Source: Segniliparus rotundus DSM 44985 (GTDB lineage Bacteria > Actinomycetota > Actinomycetes > Mycobacteriales > Mycobacteriaceae). Taken from it: a stretch of 64,000 nucleotides of DNA. The notes beneath the pieces were generated by a model that made no database searches, was not told where the DNA came from, and worked only from the letters and a program-made list of their open reading frames with translations. Position 1 is the stretch's first letter. Every line of letters starts with the position of its first letter. The DNA lies in the NCBI RefSeq assembly GCF_000092825.1, contig NC_014168.1, forward strand, positions 3,091,946-3,155,945, read 5' to 3'. The position numbers and the translations under genes are program-made. Of this stretch, positions 18,068-26,134 are shown piece by piece.

Positions 18068-18784
18068 GTGACCAAGCTGCTGTGCTTTCACCACGCGGGC
18101 GGCAGCCCTTCTGCCTTCCGGGCATGGCAGACCGCCGCGCCCCCCGGGATCGAAGTCGTGCCGGTGGAGCTGCCGACCACTCGTCCTGTGGCTGGTCGCA
18201 GAGTCCACACCGGCGCTCGTGAGATCGTCGAACACGTCCTGGACAAGCACGCGGCGGCGCTGCGGGAAAGGCACGCGTTGTACGGGCACAGCATGGGCGG
18301 CTTGCTCGCGTACCTCGTGGCGCGCTCGGTCCTCGGCTCGTTCGAGTTCGCCCGGACGTGCACGCTGATCGTCGCCGCGAGCTGGTCGCCCCGGCTGCGG
18401 CCCATCACCGACGTCGACGCGCTGACAGACCCCGAGCTCGTCGAGCTGCTCGCCCGCATCGGGGGAGTCCCCCAAAGCCTGCTCAACCGACCCGAATGGC
18501 TGTACCCCCTGCTGCCGCTCGTCCGTGACGATCTGCGCCTGTGCGCAGATTACCAACACGACCCTGTCGATGACAGGCTTGCGATTCCGGTGCATGTGAT
18601 CGGCGCGCGGGAAGACCGTTTGGTGTCCGCGCAGCAGATCCAGGGGTGGGCCGAGCTCAGCGGTTACACCACAATCGAGCACCAGCCCGGCGGCCACTTC
18701 TTCGAAGCGAGTCCGGAACAGCTGCGCGAGCGCGTGTTCGAGCTGGCGGCCCAAAGCTCCGCGGGCGCCGGTGGCCTCATTTGA
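18068..18784 (+). CDS. Type II thioesterase
   Basis: A 238-residue GrsT/TEII-like hydrolase. It starts KLLCFHHAGGSPSAFRAW, carries the nucleophile motif YGHSMGGLLAY and ends with the catalytic His in QPGGHFFEASPEQL. Type II thioesterases clear stalled or wrong acyl groups from PKS carriers. It starts with GTG at 18068 and is the last gene of the operon. The final eight bases overlap the convergent cyclase-family gene, leaving no room for an intergenic terminator. Confidence 0.9.
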   Translation: MTKLLCFHHAGGSPSAFRAWQTAAPPGIEVVPVELPTTRPVAGRRVHTGAREIVEHVLDKHAAALRERHALYGHSMGGLLAYLVARSVLGSFEFARTCTLIVAASWSPRLRPITDVDALTDPELVELLARIGGVPQSLLNRPEWLYPLLPLVRDDLRLCADYQHDPVDDRLAIPVHVIGAREDRLVSAQQIQGWAELSGYTTIEHQPGGHFFEASPEQLRERVFELAAQSSAGAGGLI

Positions 18785-19757
18785 CCGCCAATGCGGAAAC
18801 GGGGCTGCCGGAGGCCCCGGTGAGGGGCAGCGGCGAAGCCGAGAACATGAACTCGTAGACCCGGTCGGCTTTGCAGTCGGCCGACAGCGCGTCGAGGTCG
18901 AACATCTCGCCGAGCGCCAGCCCGGTGTGCACGAGCGCGACGATGTGCAGCGGCTGCCAGCAGTCGATCTCGTTGGGCAGCACCTCGACGCCCCAGGTGT
19001 CGGTCGCGACGGCCGCTATGTCCTTCTCGCGGAGCCAGGGAGCGGTGTGCAGCGACAGACCTGGGGAAGCGCCGCCCGCGTAGTCCGCCCACTTGCCGCG
19101 CCTGGCCCCCAAAAAACCTGTGCGGACGACCAAAGCGTCTCCCGGGCGGATTTCGACGCCCTCCGCCGCGAGGCATTCCTCGAGCTCGTCGGCGGTGATC
19201 GCGTCGCCAGGCTCCAGGGCTTCGACGCCGCGGTGCTCGGCGAGGTCGGCGAACACGCCCCGAGTGACGATGCGGCCCGTGTAATGCTGGACGCCGTTGC
19301 TGCGGGAGCCGCTGGTCCCGGCCTCAGCGGCCGGACGGCCGTTGTACATCCGGCCGCGCCAGAAAAAGTGGCACAGCGCGTCCCATTGTGTGCCCGACTG
19401 CGTTGGCATCACCAGCACATCGTCGTAGTAGCCCGCGCACGGGCGCCCGTCTGACTCGCTGAGCTGGGCCAACGCTGCTGTTTCTTTGGCGGTTTGCTCT
19501 CCGGCGAGATAGCCGGGCCCCGACGCGAGTTGGTACAGGACGGGATTCGACCTGCCGAGGTATCCGTTTTGCGGCCCCCTCATGTCGTAGGGCATCGTCA
19601 GCGAGACGATTTTTCCGACCCGCACGAGCGCCGCCGCTTCGCGGACCTTCTCCTCAGTGATGAGGTTGATGGTCCCCGCTTGGTCGTCGTCGCCCCATCG
19701 GCCCCAGTTGGAGCATCGCGCGATGTACTCCTCCAAGATCTCCAGTCCGTCTGCCAT
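18777..19757 (-). CDS. Cyclase-family (kynurenine formamidase-like) metal hydrolase
   Basis: A 326-residue member of the PF04199 cyclase family. The metal-site motif is present as QSGTQWDALCHFFW (family pattern H-x-G-T-H-x-D-x-x-x-H, here with GTQWD); YDDVLVMP and the VPNEIDCWQPLH-like region near the C-terminus are typical. Members hydrolyse N-formylkynurenine, isatin or other ring amides and lactones. The ATG overlaps the upstream hydrolase stop by one base (TGATG), so the two are coupled. Substrate unknown. Confidence 0.85.
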   Translation of the reverse strand: MADGLEILEEYIARCSNWGRWGDDDQAGTINLITEEKVREAAALVRVGKIVSLTMPYDMRGPQNGYLGRSNPVLYQLASGPGYLAGEQTAKETAALAQLSESDGRPCAGYYDDVLVMPTQSGTQWDALCHFFWRGRMYNGRPAAEAGTSGSRSNGVQHYTGRIVTRGVFADLAEHRGVEALEPGDAITADELEECLAAEGVEIRPGDALVVRTGFLGARRGKWADYAGGASPGLSLHTAPWLREKDIAAVATDTWGVEVLPNEIDCWQPLHIVALVHTGLALGEMFDLDALSADCKADRVYEFMFSASPLPLTGASGSPVSALAVK

Positions 19758-20977
19758 CAGAACCGCGCCGCCCGCTCCGTTTTGAAGGTGTCGTCGAGCC
19801 AGTCGAACATCCGCTGGTGGAAAAGCAACAACGCGCCCGTGTGGCAGTGCTCCCCCGCGCCCTCGTCCGCGGTGAAGCGCGCATAGGTTTTCTCGCAGCG
19901 CAAAGCGTCATAGAGCTCTTGCGGTTGCCCAGGGAAGAAATGGTCGTTCTGCGCCTCGCAGACCAGCACAGGGCACGAGATCCGCTCGACCACATCGGCG
20001 AGGTCGTATTTGCCGACCACATCGATGAGCCCCTGGGCCGTCTGCACCCCGAATGTCCAGAGCGCGTTCGAGAGCAGCCACCACAACGAGGTTGGGGCGT
20101 GCGAGCGGTTGGCGATCAGCTGGTCCGCGGCCGCGACGCGCTGTTCTGGGCCGAGTTGCCCCAAGTGGCCGCCCGCCGCCGCGGCCTGTGTGAACGCGCC
20201 GCCGCATCGGAACACGCCGTCGAAAGCGACACAGGCCGAGACGCGGGGCTCGAACGCCGCCGCCCGGGCGGCGAGATAGCCGCCCAAGCTCATCCCGATC
20301 AGCGCTATACGTTCCGGGTCCACTCCGCGAAGGCCCAACGCGAAATCGACGGCAGGGGTGACCACAGCCTCCCAGTCGTGACGGAAGAGCAGTTTGTTCA
20401 ACCGCAGCGCCGCGCCTTGGCCGGGGCCTTCGAAAATCAGGCAGTTCCAACCCCGCCGCCGGGCCGCTTCGCCCACCACGAAGAACAGCTCTTCGGCAGT
20501 CGAGTCGTAGCCGCCGTGCGCCAGCAAAGTCGGCCCGGGCTGTTCCCCGGTGGAGTTGAGGTAGTACCCGGCCAGGGAGGTCCCTTCATAAGGAATGCTC
20601 ACACGCTGCCATTGGGCCTGGATCTGGGGCGCGGCGCAGAACGTCTCGACAGACCGTTGGAAGGTTTCCCGCACACGCGGGTCGCGCGACGGGTCGTCCC
20701 GGAGGAAGAACTCAGCCGTCCGGTAGTAGTTCGAGGCCCGCAAATAGGCCTCGCTCGCACTGACGCAGTGGCCGCCCGCGGCGGATCGCTCGGCGACAGC
20801 GGCGATGCGGTCCGCGAGGGCTCGCCATTCCCCGTACCACGACTCGCGGTCGCCCGGCACGATCCGGGCCGCGGCCGACAACACTTCGCCGATGTCGGCT
20901 CCGCCGTAAGGAATGTATCCGACTGTGCGCAGAGTCTCGTATGAGAACGCCTCATCCGTGTCGAAGATGAATCGCAT
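19757..20977 (-). CDS. FrsA-like alpha/beta hydrolase
   Basis: A 406-residue hydrolase. The start ATG at 20977 has GAGGAAG five bases upstream; the longer upstream frame overlaps the divergent TetR gene and is not used. An N-terminal helical cap (1-140) precedes the catalytic domain: LLAHGGYDSTAEEL, the nucleophile GMSLGGYLAARAA, and C-terminal VCEAQNDHFFPGQP (Asp) and GEHCHTGA (His). It resembles the operon's hydrolase in overall plan but is a separate transcription unit with the cyclase gene. Expression is probably controlled by the divergent TetR through the inverted repeat at 21011-21025. Confidence 0.85.
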   Translation of the reverse strand: MRFIFDTDEAFSYETLRTVGYIPYGGADIGEVLSAAARIVPGDRESWYGEWRALADRIAAVAERSAAGGHCVSASEAYLRASNYYRTAEFFLRDDPSRDPRVRETFQRSVETFCAAPQIQAQWQRVSIPYEGTSLAGYYLNSTGEQPGPTLLAHGGYDSTAEELFFVVGEAARRRGWNCLIFEGPGQGAALRLNKLLFRHDWEAVVTPAVDFALGLRGVDPERIALIGMSLGGYLAARAAAFEPRVSACVAFDGVFRCGGAFTQAAAAGGHLGQLGPEQRVAAADQLIANRSHAPTSLWWLLSNALWTFGVQTAQGLIDVVGKYDLADVVERISCPVLVCEAQNDHFFPGQPQELYDALRCEKTYARFTADEGAGEHCHTGALLLFHQRMFDWLDDTFKTERAARF

Positions 20978-21010
20978 GAACACTTCCTCACTCAGGTGCT
21001 CTACTCTATA

Positions 21011-21025
21011 GCAACAAAAAGTTGC
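21011..21025. promoter_or_regulatory. Inverted repeat GCAAC-N5-GTTGC, putative TetR operator
   Basis: GCAACAAAAAGTTGC is a perfect five-base inverted repeat around AAAAA. It sits in the 102-base gap between the divergent hydrolase start (20977) and the TetR start (21080). Placement and symmetry are what is expected of a TetR dimer site acting on both promoters. Confidence 0.6.
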
Positions 21026-21079
21026 GTTAGGTTCAGCTTGGCACGGCCAGAGCAAGAAAGCAACAGCGAAAGACAACAC

Positions 21080-21694
21080 ATGGGCAAAAAACAAACCTTC
21101 CAAGGAGTTCGGCCCGCCGGCAGAAGCTCGGCTGTGCGCGAGGCAGTGCTCGCGGCAACCCTGCGCACGCTCATCGCCGACGGATACGCCGCATTGAGCG
21201 TCGAGGCCGTGGCTTCCCGCGCAGGCGTGAACAAGACCACCGTCTACCGGCGGTGGGCGACGCGGGACGATCTCCTCGCCGACGCCCTTGCGACGTGGTC
21301 GCAGGAAGCGATCCCCATCCCGGACACCGGCAGCGTCGACACAGACATGCTCGCCCTCGGGGGCGCGTTGGCCGAACAACTCAACGGCGGCGTCGGCCAG
21401 CAAGTCGCAGCGGCCATGCTCGCCGCGAGCCACCGCTCGCAGCAACTCCGCGAGGCCACTCGGAACTTCTTCGACCAGCAGCGCGTGCGCGCGACCCCCC
21501 TCGTCCGCCGCGCGGTCGAACGGGGCGAACTCCCCTCCGACACCGATGTCGACGCTTTGCTCACCACATTCCGCGCCCCGTTCTTCTACCGAGTCGTCAC
21601 CACCGGGGACCTGATCGACGAACACCTCATCACGCAAGCAGCGCACGTCGCGCTCACCGCGGCCCGCGCGGGGGTCCTCTCCGCGCAGAACTGA
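21080..21694 (+). CDS. TetR/AcrR-family regulator of the hydrolase-cyclase pair
   Basis: A 204-residue TetR protein with the helix-turn-helix ATLRTLIADGYAALSVEAVA, then SRAGVNKTTVYRRWATRDDL, and a C-terminal domain of the AcrR C-terminal type. The ATG at 21080 (MGKKQTF) is preferred over an upstream start, since the 28 extra residues look non-coding and would cover the operator. Divergent from the hydrolase-cyclase operon, with the palindrome GCAACAAAAAGTTGC between them. Confidence 0.88.
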   Translation: MGKKQTFQGVRPAGRSSAVREAVLAATLRTLIADGYAALSVEAVASRAGVNKTTVYRRWATRDDLLADALATWSQEAIPIPDTGSVDTDMLALGGALAEQLNGGVGQQVAAAMLAASHRSQQLREATRNFFDQQRVRATPLVRRAVERGELPSDTDVDALLTTFRAPFFYRVVTTGDLIDEHLITQAAHVALTAARAGVLSAQN

Positions 21695-21751
21695 ACCGCC
21701 CACGACTTGTCGTGCGGCTTGCCGGACCTTGTTCGTCCTCGCCCAAAGGGC

Positions 21752-22480
21752 TTACACGAGTTTTCTCGCTTCGACCAAAAGGAACTTCGGCGACGAAAAA
21801 TGCTCCTGCCACCAAGGGTCGAGCATCTGCTCCGCCGAAGGACGCGGCTCCTGCAGCCCGGTGACCGCGAACCCGGCCTCCACGAGCAACGCGCTGTAGG
21901 ACTCCAACGGACGCAGCCAGTACGTGACCGGCACGGGCGATTTCACGCCGTCCACATCAAAGCACCGACAGGCACTGTCATTGGCGAAGTACTCCTGCAC
22001 TGCGACGCCTTGGCGCGTGAAACACGGGTGCAGCATCAACACGACAGCCCGCCCGCCAGGCCGGAGGACACGAGCGGCCTCGGCGAACGCCGGGGCCGGG
22101 TCTTCAAGGTCGTTGACCACATGGTTGAACACAACAACGTCGAAAACATCGGAGAACTCAGCCGGCAAATCGCCGATGTCCGCGACGCGGTGTTCGACAT
22201 CGAGCCGGAGCCGAGCCGCCTCCAGCCGAGCCGCCTCGACCAGCTCGGCCGCGCTGTCCACGCCGACAACATGCGCGCCCCGTTCCGCGAGCGCCCGCGA
22301 CAAATACCCCTCGCCGCAGCCCGCGTCGAGCGCGCGAAGGCCTTCGCGCGCCCCGACCATGGACAGCACCGCGACATCCGTGAGTTCTGTGCGATACCGG
22401 TCCCGCCTGCGGCGAATGATGTCGATCCAGAATTCCGCGTTCAGCGCGTAGCTGGTCGCGCCCATCGCCTGATCCGTCAA
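21752..22480 (-). CDS. SAM-dependent methyltransferase (class I)
   Basis: A protein of about 242 residues with the methyltransferase core: motif I LRALDAGCGEGYLSRALAE, acidic VVGVDSAAELV, DVVVFNHVVNDLEDP and VLRPGGRAVVLML. The C-terminal region after LHPCFTRQG is the substrate part; target unknown. Start uncertain: the TTG at 22480 has GGAGG four bases upstream, ATG 22465 and ATG 22543 lack a site. It converges with the TetR gene; no operon partner. Confidence 0.82.
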   Translation of the reverse strand: MTDQAMGATSYALNAEFWIDIIRRRRDRYRTELTDVAVLSMVGAREGLRALDAGCGEGYLSRALAERGAHVVGVDSAAELVEAARLEAARLRLDVEHRVADIGDLPAEFSDVFDVVVFNHVVNDLEDPAPAFAEAARVLRPGGRAVVLMLHPCFTRQGVAVQEYFANDSACRCFDVDGVKSPVPVTYWLRPLESYSALLVEAGFAVTGLQEPRPSAEQMLDPWWQEHFSSPKFLLVEARKLV

Positions 22481-22543
22481 AAATCCTCCGAGTCGGGCTG
22501 AGAGGTCCGGCCCACTGCGCCGAACCCAGGGCCTGCTGGTCAT

Positions 22544-23126
22544 GAACCGATGTGAGTCTTGCCCGAACAGCCTACCCTGGAACGGGCTCTCTTCGCAGAA
22601 CCCGCCGGCCACGGGAAGCGCCACTGGAATGCGGGGTTTCCCGCCTGTCCACACGATCTCTTGCGGGCTGTGTGCAGAACCTCCTGGCCAGGGACGATAG
22701 CGTATAACGATGTCTCGTCCATATATCTCGGTTTTCTTGTCCATAGCTGCGCGGAGCTCATCCTCTGGGCCGCGATGCGTCCTCCGCCGACGCAGCCCGG
22801 CGGCGGTCGCCGCAGTGCTGCTCGTCGGTGTGAACGGCCCGGAACCGATCGGCACGATGGACGCGCACGCCATATCGCCGTCCACGACGGCGGTGATCGA
22901 CAACCTCGGCGACTCGACGGTCCTAGGGCTTTCCGTGGAGCCGCCGGGCGGTTCCCGGAAACCTCCTGGAGCAATGTTCGCCGAACTGCGGCTGAGCTGG
23001 CAGCAGGGCATGGCTCTCCTCGGCTTCACGGAACAAATGTCACACGTTCGCGGCTGAAGCGGGGTTTCATCGCGTGACACGACTTCCGCAGTCGCAGTTC
23101 CACGCCCCGTGAGATGTCATCGCGCG
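22544..23126. other. Region without a confident gene
   Basis: About 580 bases upstream of the methyltransferase. One plus-strand frame (22710-23057, 115 codons) has a short hydrophobic stretch AAVAAVLLVG but no ribosome site and no recognisable motif; I do not call it. Together with the transposase scar that follows, the region looks like worn-out accessory DNA. Confidence 0.35.
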
Positions 23127-23215
23127 GGAATCTTCCAGGGATGCGCCCGAGCTTCTTGATGTCCGCGCGAACCAGCTCTCCTGGGCGTTCTCGATCGGAG
23201 CGGACGGCGAAGCCG
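23127..23215 (-). pseudogene. IS481-type transposase scar
   Basis: Read on the minus strand, this stretch encodes SDRERPGELVRADIKKLGRIP, the well-known RPGELVHxDxKKLGRIPdGGG block at the start of the IS481-family catalytic domain. After GRIP the pattern is lost and no full transposase, DDE triad or terminal repeats are found nearby. It marks an old insertion beside the quinone oxidoreductase gene. Confidence 0.5.
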
Positions 23216-23230
23216 CGGCGCTCTTGCGGG

Positions 23231-24256
23231 TTAGTCGGCCCACGGCAGCAAGACGGCCTTTCCCGTCGACTGCCGGTTCTCCACCAGGCGGTGCGCCTCA
23301 GCGGCTTGGGAGAGCGACATCTGCACGCCCAGCCGAACAAGGAGCCGACCGCTCTCCACGTGGTCGGCGAGCTCGTCGAGCACGGGCCTCAGCACTGCGG
23401 GGCCAGCGTGGAGGTACGGATAGAGGGTGAAGAAGTTCAGCGTCTGGTTTTTGGTGAGCCGTCCCGCCTTGAACTCCGCGAGGAAATCCAAGACGGGCGT
23501 CGTCTCGTCGGCGCCGCCGTAGGCGCTGAGACGGCCAAACGGCGCCAGCGAGGCGATCGATTGCGTGAACGACTCGCCGCCGACATTGACCAAAACGGCG
23601 TCGACCCCCCTTCCGCCTGTCGCGTCGAACACCTGGGCGCTCCAGCCTGGTTGCGTGTAGTCGACCGATTCGTCCGCGCCGAGCTCGATGGCGCGGCGGC
23701 GCTTCTCCGCGGTGCTGGCCGCCCCGATCACCCGGCCTGCGGCCATGATCTTCGCGAGCTGGACAGCCATGGATCCCAGGCCGCCCGCCGCGGCCATGAT
23801 GAGCACCGAGTCGCCTGCGGCGAGCCGCACACCATCGCGCAGAAGGAAATAAGCGGTCAGCCCTTGCACGAGCAAGGCTGTGCTCTCTGCGTACCCGAGT
23901 CCGGGCGGCAACGGGTGGACCGAGTTGGCCGAGACGGCGACGTACTGCGCGTAGCCAGCAGGTTCAGCCCCCGAGAGAAAACCGAAGACTCGCTCACCCA
24001 CCTCGACGTCCGACACGCCTTCGCCGACGGATTCGACCGTGCCGGCGAATTCAGATCCCAAGATGTGGGGCAAAGGCGGTTGAAACGGGTACTTGTTGCG
24101 CCGCTGATCGATGTCGGCGAAATTAATCCCGGCAGCCTCGTTTCTGACCAACACCTGACCAGCGGCGGGCTGGGGCTTGGGCACATCCTCGTACACGAGG
24201 TCTTCAGGCTGTCCGTGACGGTGAATCCGCACGGCTTTCATCATCTCCAATGTCAT
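23231..24256 (-). CDS. Zinc-independent MDR-family NADPH:quinone oxidoreductase
   Basis: A 341-residue medium-chain reductase. N-terminal GroES-like part VLVRNEAAGINFADIDQRRN and ILGSEFAGTVESVG; Rossmann motif MAAAGGLGSMAVQLAK and AGRVIGAASTAEKR; no structural-zinc Cys cluster. It belongs to the quinone reductase/zeta-crystallin type. The ATG 24256 has AAAGGAT eight bases upstream. Single gene with its own promoter region; electron acceptor unknown. Confidence 0.9.
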   Translation of the reverse strand: MTLEMMKAVRIHRHGQPEDLVYEDVPKPQPAAGQVLVRNEAAGINFADIDQRRNKYPFQPPLPHILGSEFAGTVESVGEGVSDVEVGERVFGFLSGAEPAGYAQYVAVSANSVHPLPPGLGYAESTALLVQGLTAYFLLRDGVRLAAGDSVLIMAAAGGLGSMAVQLAKIMAAGRVIGAASTAEKRRRAIELGADESVDYTQPGWSAQVFDATGGRGVDAVLVNVGGESFTQSIASLAPFGRLSAYGGADETTPVLDFLAEFKAGRLTKNQTLNFFTLYPYLHAGPAVLRPVLDELADHVESGRLLVRLGVQMSLSQAAEAHRLVENRQSTGKAVLLPWAD

Positions 24257-24676
24257 CGGTGGGTATCCTTTGATCGGTCCTATATGTCAAACTAGTTTAC
24301 ACCAGACTCGGCATGCACGACTCTCGAGAGCGGCCAAAGGCCGCCCGAAACACGAACGGCAAGCGCTGCGGTTCGTCCATCGGACGTTGCCGTCTGGGCG
24401 AGCGGCACCGCATGAAACCCGGGGCGCTGCACACCGCGAGCGCCGGGAAACGCCGAGCACGAGGCTTCACCCCGCGCTGGTTGGCGACGACCCTCAACCT
24501 CGCCGCTGCCAAACTGCGCGGATTGAAAGACTTCCTCAAGCATCAAACTGACCAAGCCCGCAGACAGTCACCCGCGAGCCCAGACAAGCGACGCCGCGCA
24601 AAGCGTCTCGCGGACTAGCGGCGAGACCCGAACGCGCCGCCCGTGGTCGGACCCGCCGCGCGGGTAAACTGAGCCG
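24257..24676. other. Intergenic region before the small-RNA candidate
   Basis: About 420 bases. A plus-strand frame at 24313-24618 encodes a very basic 101-residue peptide without recognisable domain or ribosome site; overlapping minus-strand frames are no better. I see no gene here. The last part (24665-24670, TAAACT) may be the -10 box of the following small transcript. Confidence 0.35.
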
Positions 24677-24793
24677 CTTCGAGAGGAGCGGCCACCAGTC
24701 GTCCTTCAACCCCGAAGAAGCGGCTCAGAACAGCGCAAAATTAAGTCCGGAACAGCAAAACCCTCTCGCCGAAATCATCGGGAGAGGGTTTTC
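24677..24793 (+). ncRNA. Candidate small RNA between a -10 box and a strong terminator
   Basis: TAAACT at 24665-24670 matches the actinobacterial TANNNT -10 box and would start a transcript near 24677. The strong hairpin with a T run at 24757-24792 would end it after about 115 nt. A 12-base perfect inverted repeat (CTGAGCCGCTTC 24669-24680 with GAAGCGGCTCAG 24717-24728) frames the 5' half. No open frame with a ribosome site fits. The hairpin may instead just terminate transcripts from either side. Confidence 0.35.
24757..24792. terminator. Bidirectional rho-independent terminator
   Basis: AAAACCCTCTC (24757-24767) pairs with GAGAGGGTTTT (24782-24792); the inner CCGA and TCGG lengthen the stem. 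The A run on one side and T run on the other make it a terminator in both directions. It lies about 70 bases beyond the 3' end of the tRNA-Phe gene, so it may end that transcript too. Confidence 0.8.
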
Positions 24794-24862
24794 ACGTTCT
24801 CGGGCTATCCGCGTCCAAGTTTCGCAAACGCATGCAGTTCAGATACGCAAACAGCCCTATTG

Positions 24863-24935
24863 TGGCCAGAGCCGGGTTCGAACCGGCGACCCCACGCTTT
24901 TCAGGCGTGTGCTCTACCAACTGAGCTATCTGGCC
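24863..24935 (-). tRNA. tRNA-Phe (anticodon GAA)
   Basis: A 73-base cloverleaf on the minus strand. The acceptor stem GGCCAGA pairs perfectly with TCTGGCC and discriminator A follows. The D-loop holds AGCTCAGTTGGTAGAGC, the anticodon loop is CTGAAAA with anticodon GAA, and the T arm has GGTTCGAACC. The CCA end is not encoded. It lies just downstream of the purM gene on the same strand. Confidence 0.97.
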
Positions 24936-24983
24936 CGAAAGGGCCACTAACCCTAGCATGAGGCTTCCTTCGCGGGCAAACCT

Positions 24984-26060
24984 CTAAAAGCCTGGGTGCG
25001 AACCAGTGAGCAGGACTTTCCCGTTGTCTTCGCTGCTGGCGCGGATGTCCCCGACCAGCCAGCAGTCCACATGCCGGGCGGTGAGCACGGCGAGGGCGCG
25101 GTCGAGGTCTTCGGGGGCGAGGATCGCGAGCATGCCGACACCGAGGTTGAAGGTCTTTTCGAGTTCGGGGAGCTGCACCTGGCCGGTTGTGCGGATGAGG
25201 TCGAAGACGGGGCCTGGGGTCCAGGTGTTGCGGTCCAGGACGGCGGTGAGGCCTTCGGGGATGACGCGCTCAAGGTTTTTGGCGACGCCGCCGCCGGTGA
25301 CGTGGCAGAAGGTGCGCACGGTTGTCTCGGCGATGAGGGCGAGGCAGTCTTTGACGTAGATCCGGGTGGGTTCGAGGAGTTCCTCGCCGAGGGTCCGGCC
25401 GAATTCGGCCACATGGCCGTGCAGGTCGAGGTTGGCTTGTTCGAGCAGAACGTGGCGGACCAAGGAGTAGCCGTTGGAGTGCAGGCCGGAGGAGCGCATG
25501 GCGACGACGACGTCCCCGGGGCGCACGCGGTCGGGCCCGAGCACGGAGTCGGCTTCGACGACGCCGACGGCGGTGGAGGCGAGGTCGAAGGCGTCGGGGT
25601 GCATGAGGCCGGGGTGTTCGGCGGTTTCGCCGCCGAGCAGCGCGCAACCGGCGAGTTCGCAGCCTTTGGCGACGCCGGAGACGAGTTCGGCGACGCGCTC
25701 GGGGACGAGTTTGCCGCAGGCGATGTAGTCGAGCAGGAAGAGCGGTTCGGCCCCGCAGACCACGAGGTCGTCCACGACCATCGCGACGAGGTCGAGGCCG
25801 ACGGTGTCGCGTTTGTCGAGTTTCGCGGCGATGTCCACTTTGGTGCCGACGCCGTCGGTGGAGGCGGCGAGCACGGGCTCGCGGTAGCCGTCTTTGAGGG
25901 CGAAGAGCCCGGCGAACCCGCCAAGGCCGCCGAGGACTTCTGGGCGGGTCGCCTTGCCCGCGAAGGGGGCGAAGAGCGAAACGGCGCGTTCGCCCGCTTC
26001 GATGTCCACGCCGGAGGAGGCGTAGGAAACCGGACCGGAGGCCTCAGAAGGTGGTGTCAC
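24984..26060 (-). CDS. purM: Phosphoribosylformylglycinamidine cyclo-ligase (AIR synthetase)
   Basis: A 358-residue PurM, the full family length. It has YASSGVDIEAGERAV at the N-terminus, PVLAASTDGVGTKVDIA, LDLVAMVVDDLVVCGAEPLFLLDY and LLGGETAEHPG, and ends with the ATP-grasp-like late domain (HVTGGGVAKNLERV). It closes the imidazole ring in de novo purine synthesis (FGAM to AIR with ATP). GTG start with GGGAGG seven bases upstream. In Mycobacterium purM directly follows purF; here about 7.4 kb, including an ABC transporter operon, lies between them. Confidence 0.96.
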   Translation of the reverse strand: MTPPSEASGPVSYASSGVDIEAGERAVSLFAPFAGKATRPEVLGGLGGFAGLFALKDGYREPVLAASTDGVGTKVDIAAKLDKRDTVGLDLVAMVVDDLVVCGAEPLFLLDYIACGKLVPERVAELVSGVAKGCELAGCALLGGETAEHPGLMHPDAFDLASTAVGVVEADSVLGPDRVRPGDVVVAMRSSGLHSNGYSLVRHVLLEQANLDLHGHVAEFGRTLGEELLEPTRIYVKDCLALIAETTVRTFCHVTGGGVAKNLERVIPEGLTAVLDRNTWTPGPVFDLIRTTGQVQLPELEKTFNLGVGMLAILAPEDLDRALAVLTARHVDCWLVGDIRASSEDNGKVLLTGSHPGF

Positions 26061-26134
26061 ACTGTAGATCCTCCCATGCGCGGGGGCGGGGCGGCGCCTG
26101 CGGGTGGGAAATCACAGGGAAGGGCTCCTTGGTC

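Noticed and set aside
18777-20977. Including the hydrolase-cyclase pair in the tetronate cluster
   Set aside because: Opposite strand, own TetR and operator, and no counterpart in known tetronate cassettes; kept as a neighbour only.
22710-23057. 115-codon plus-strand frame
   Set aside because: Has a short hydrophobic stretch but no ribosome site and no recognisable domain; next to an IS scar.
22544-23080. Extension of the methyltransferase frame to 442 residues
   Set aside because: The additional residues are low-complexity without domain, and a start with ribosome site exists at 22480.
24313-24618. Very basic 101-codon plus-strand frame
   Set aside because: Composition follows from GC-rich non-coding DNA; no ribosome site or domain. 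Overlapping minus frames are equally unconvincing.
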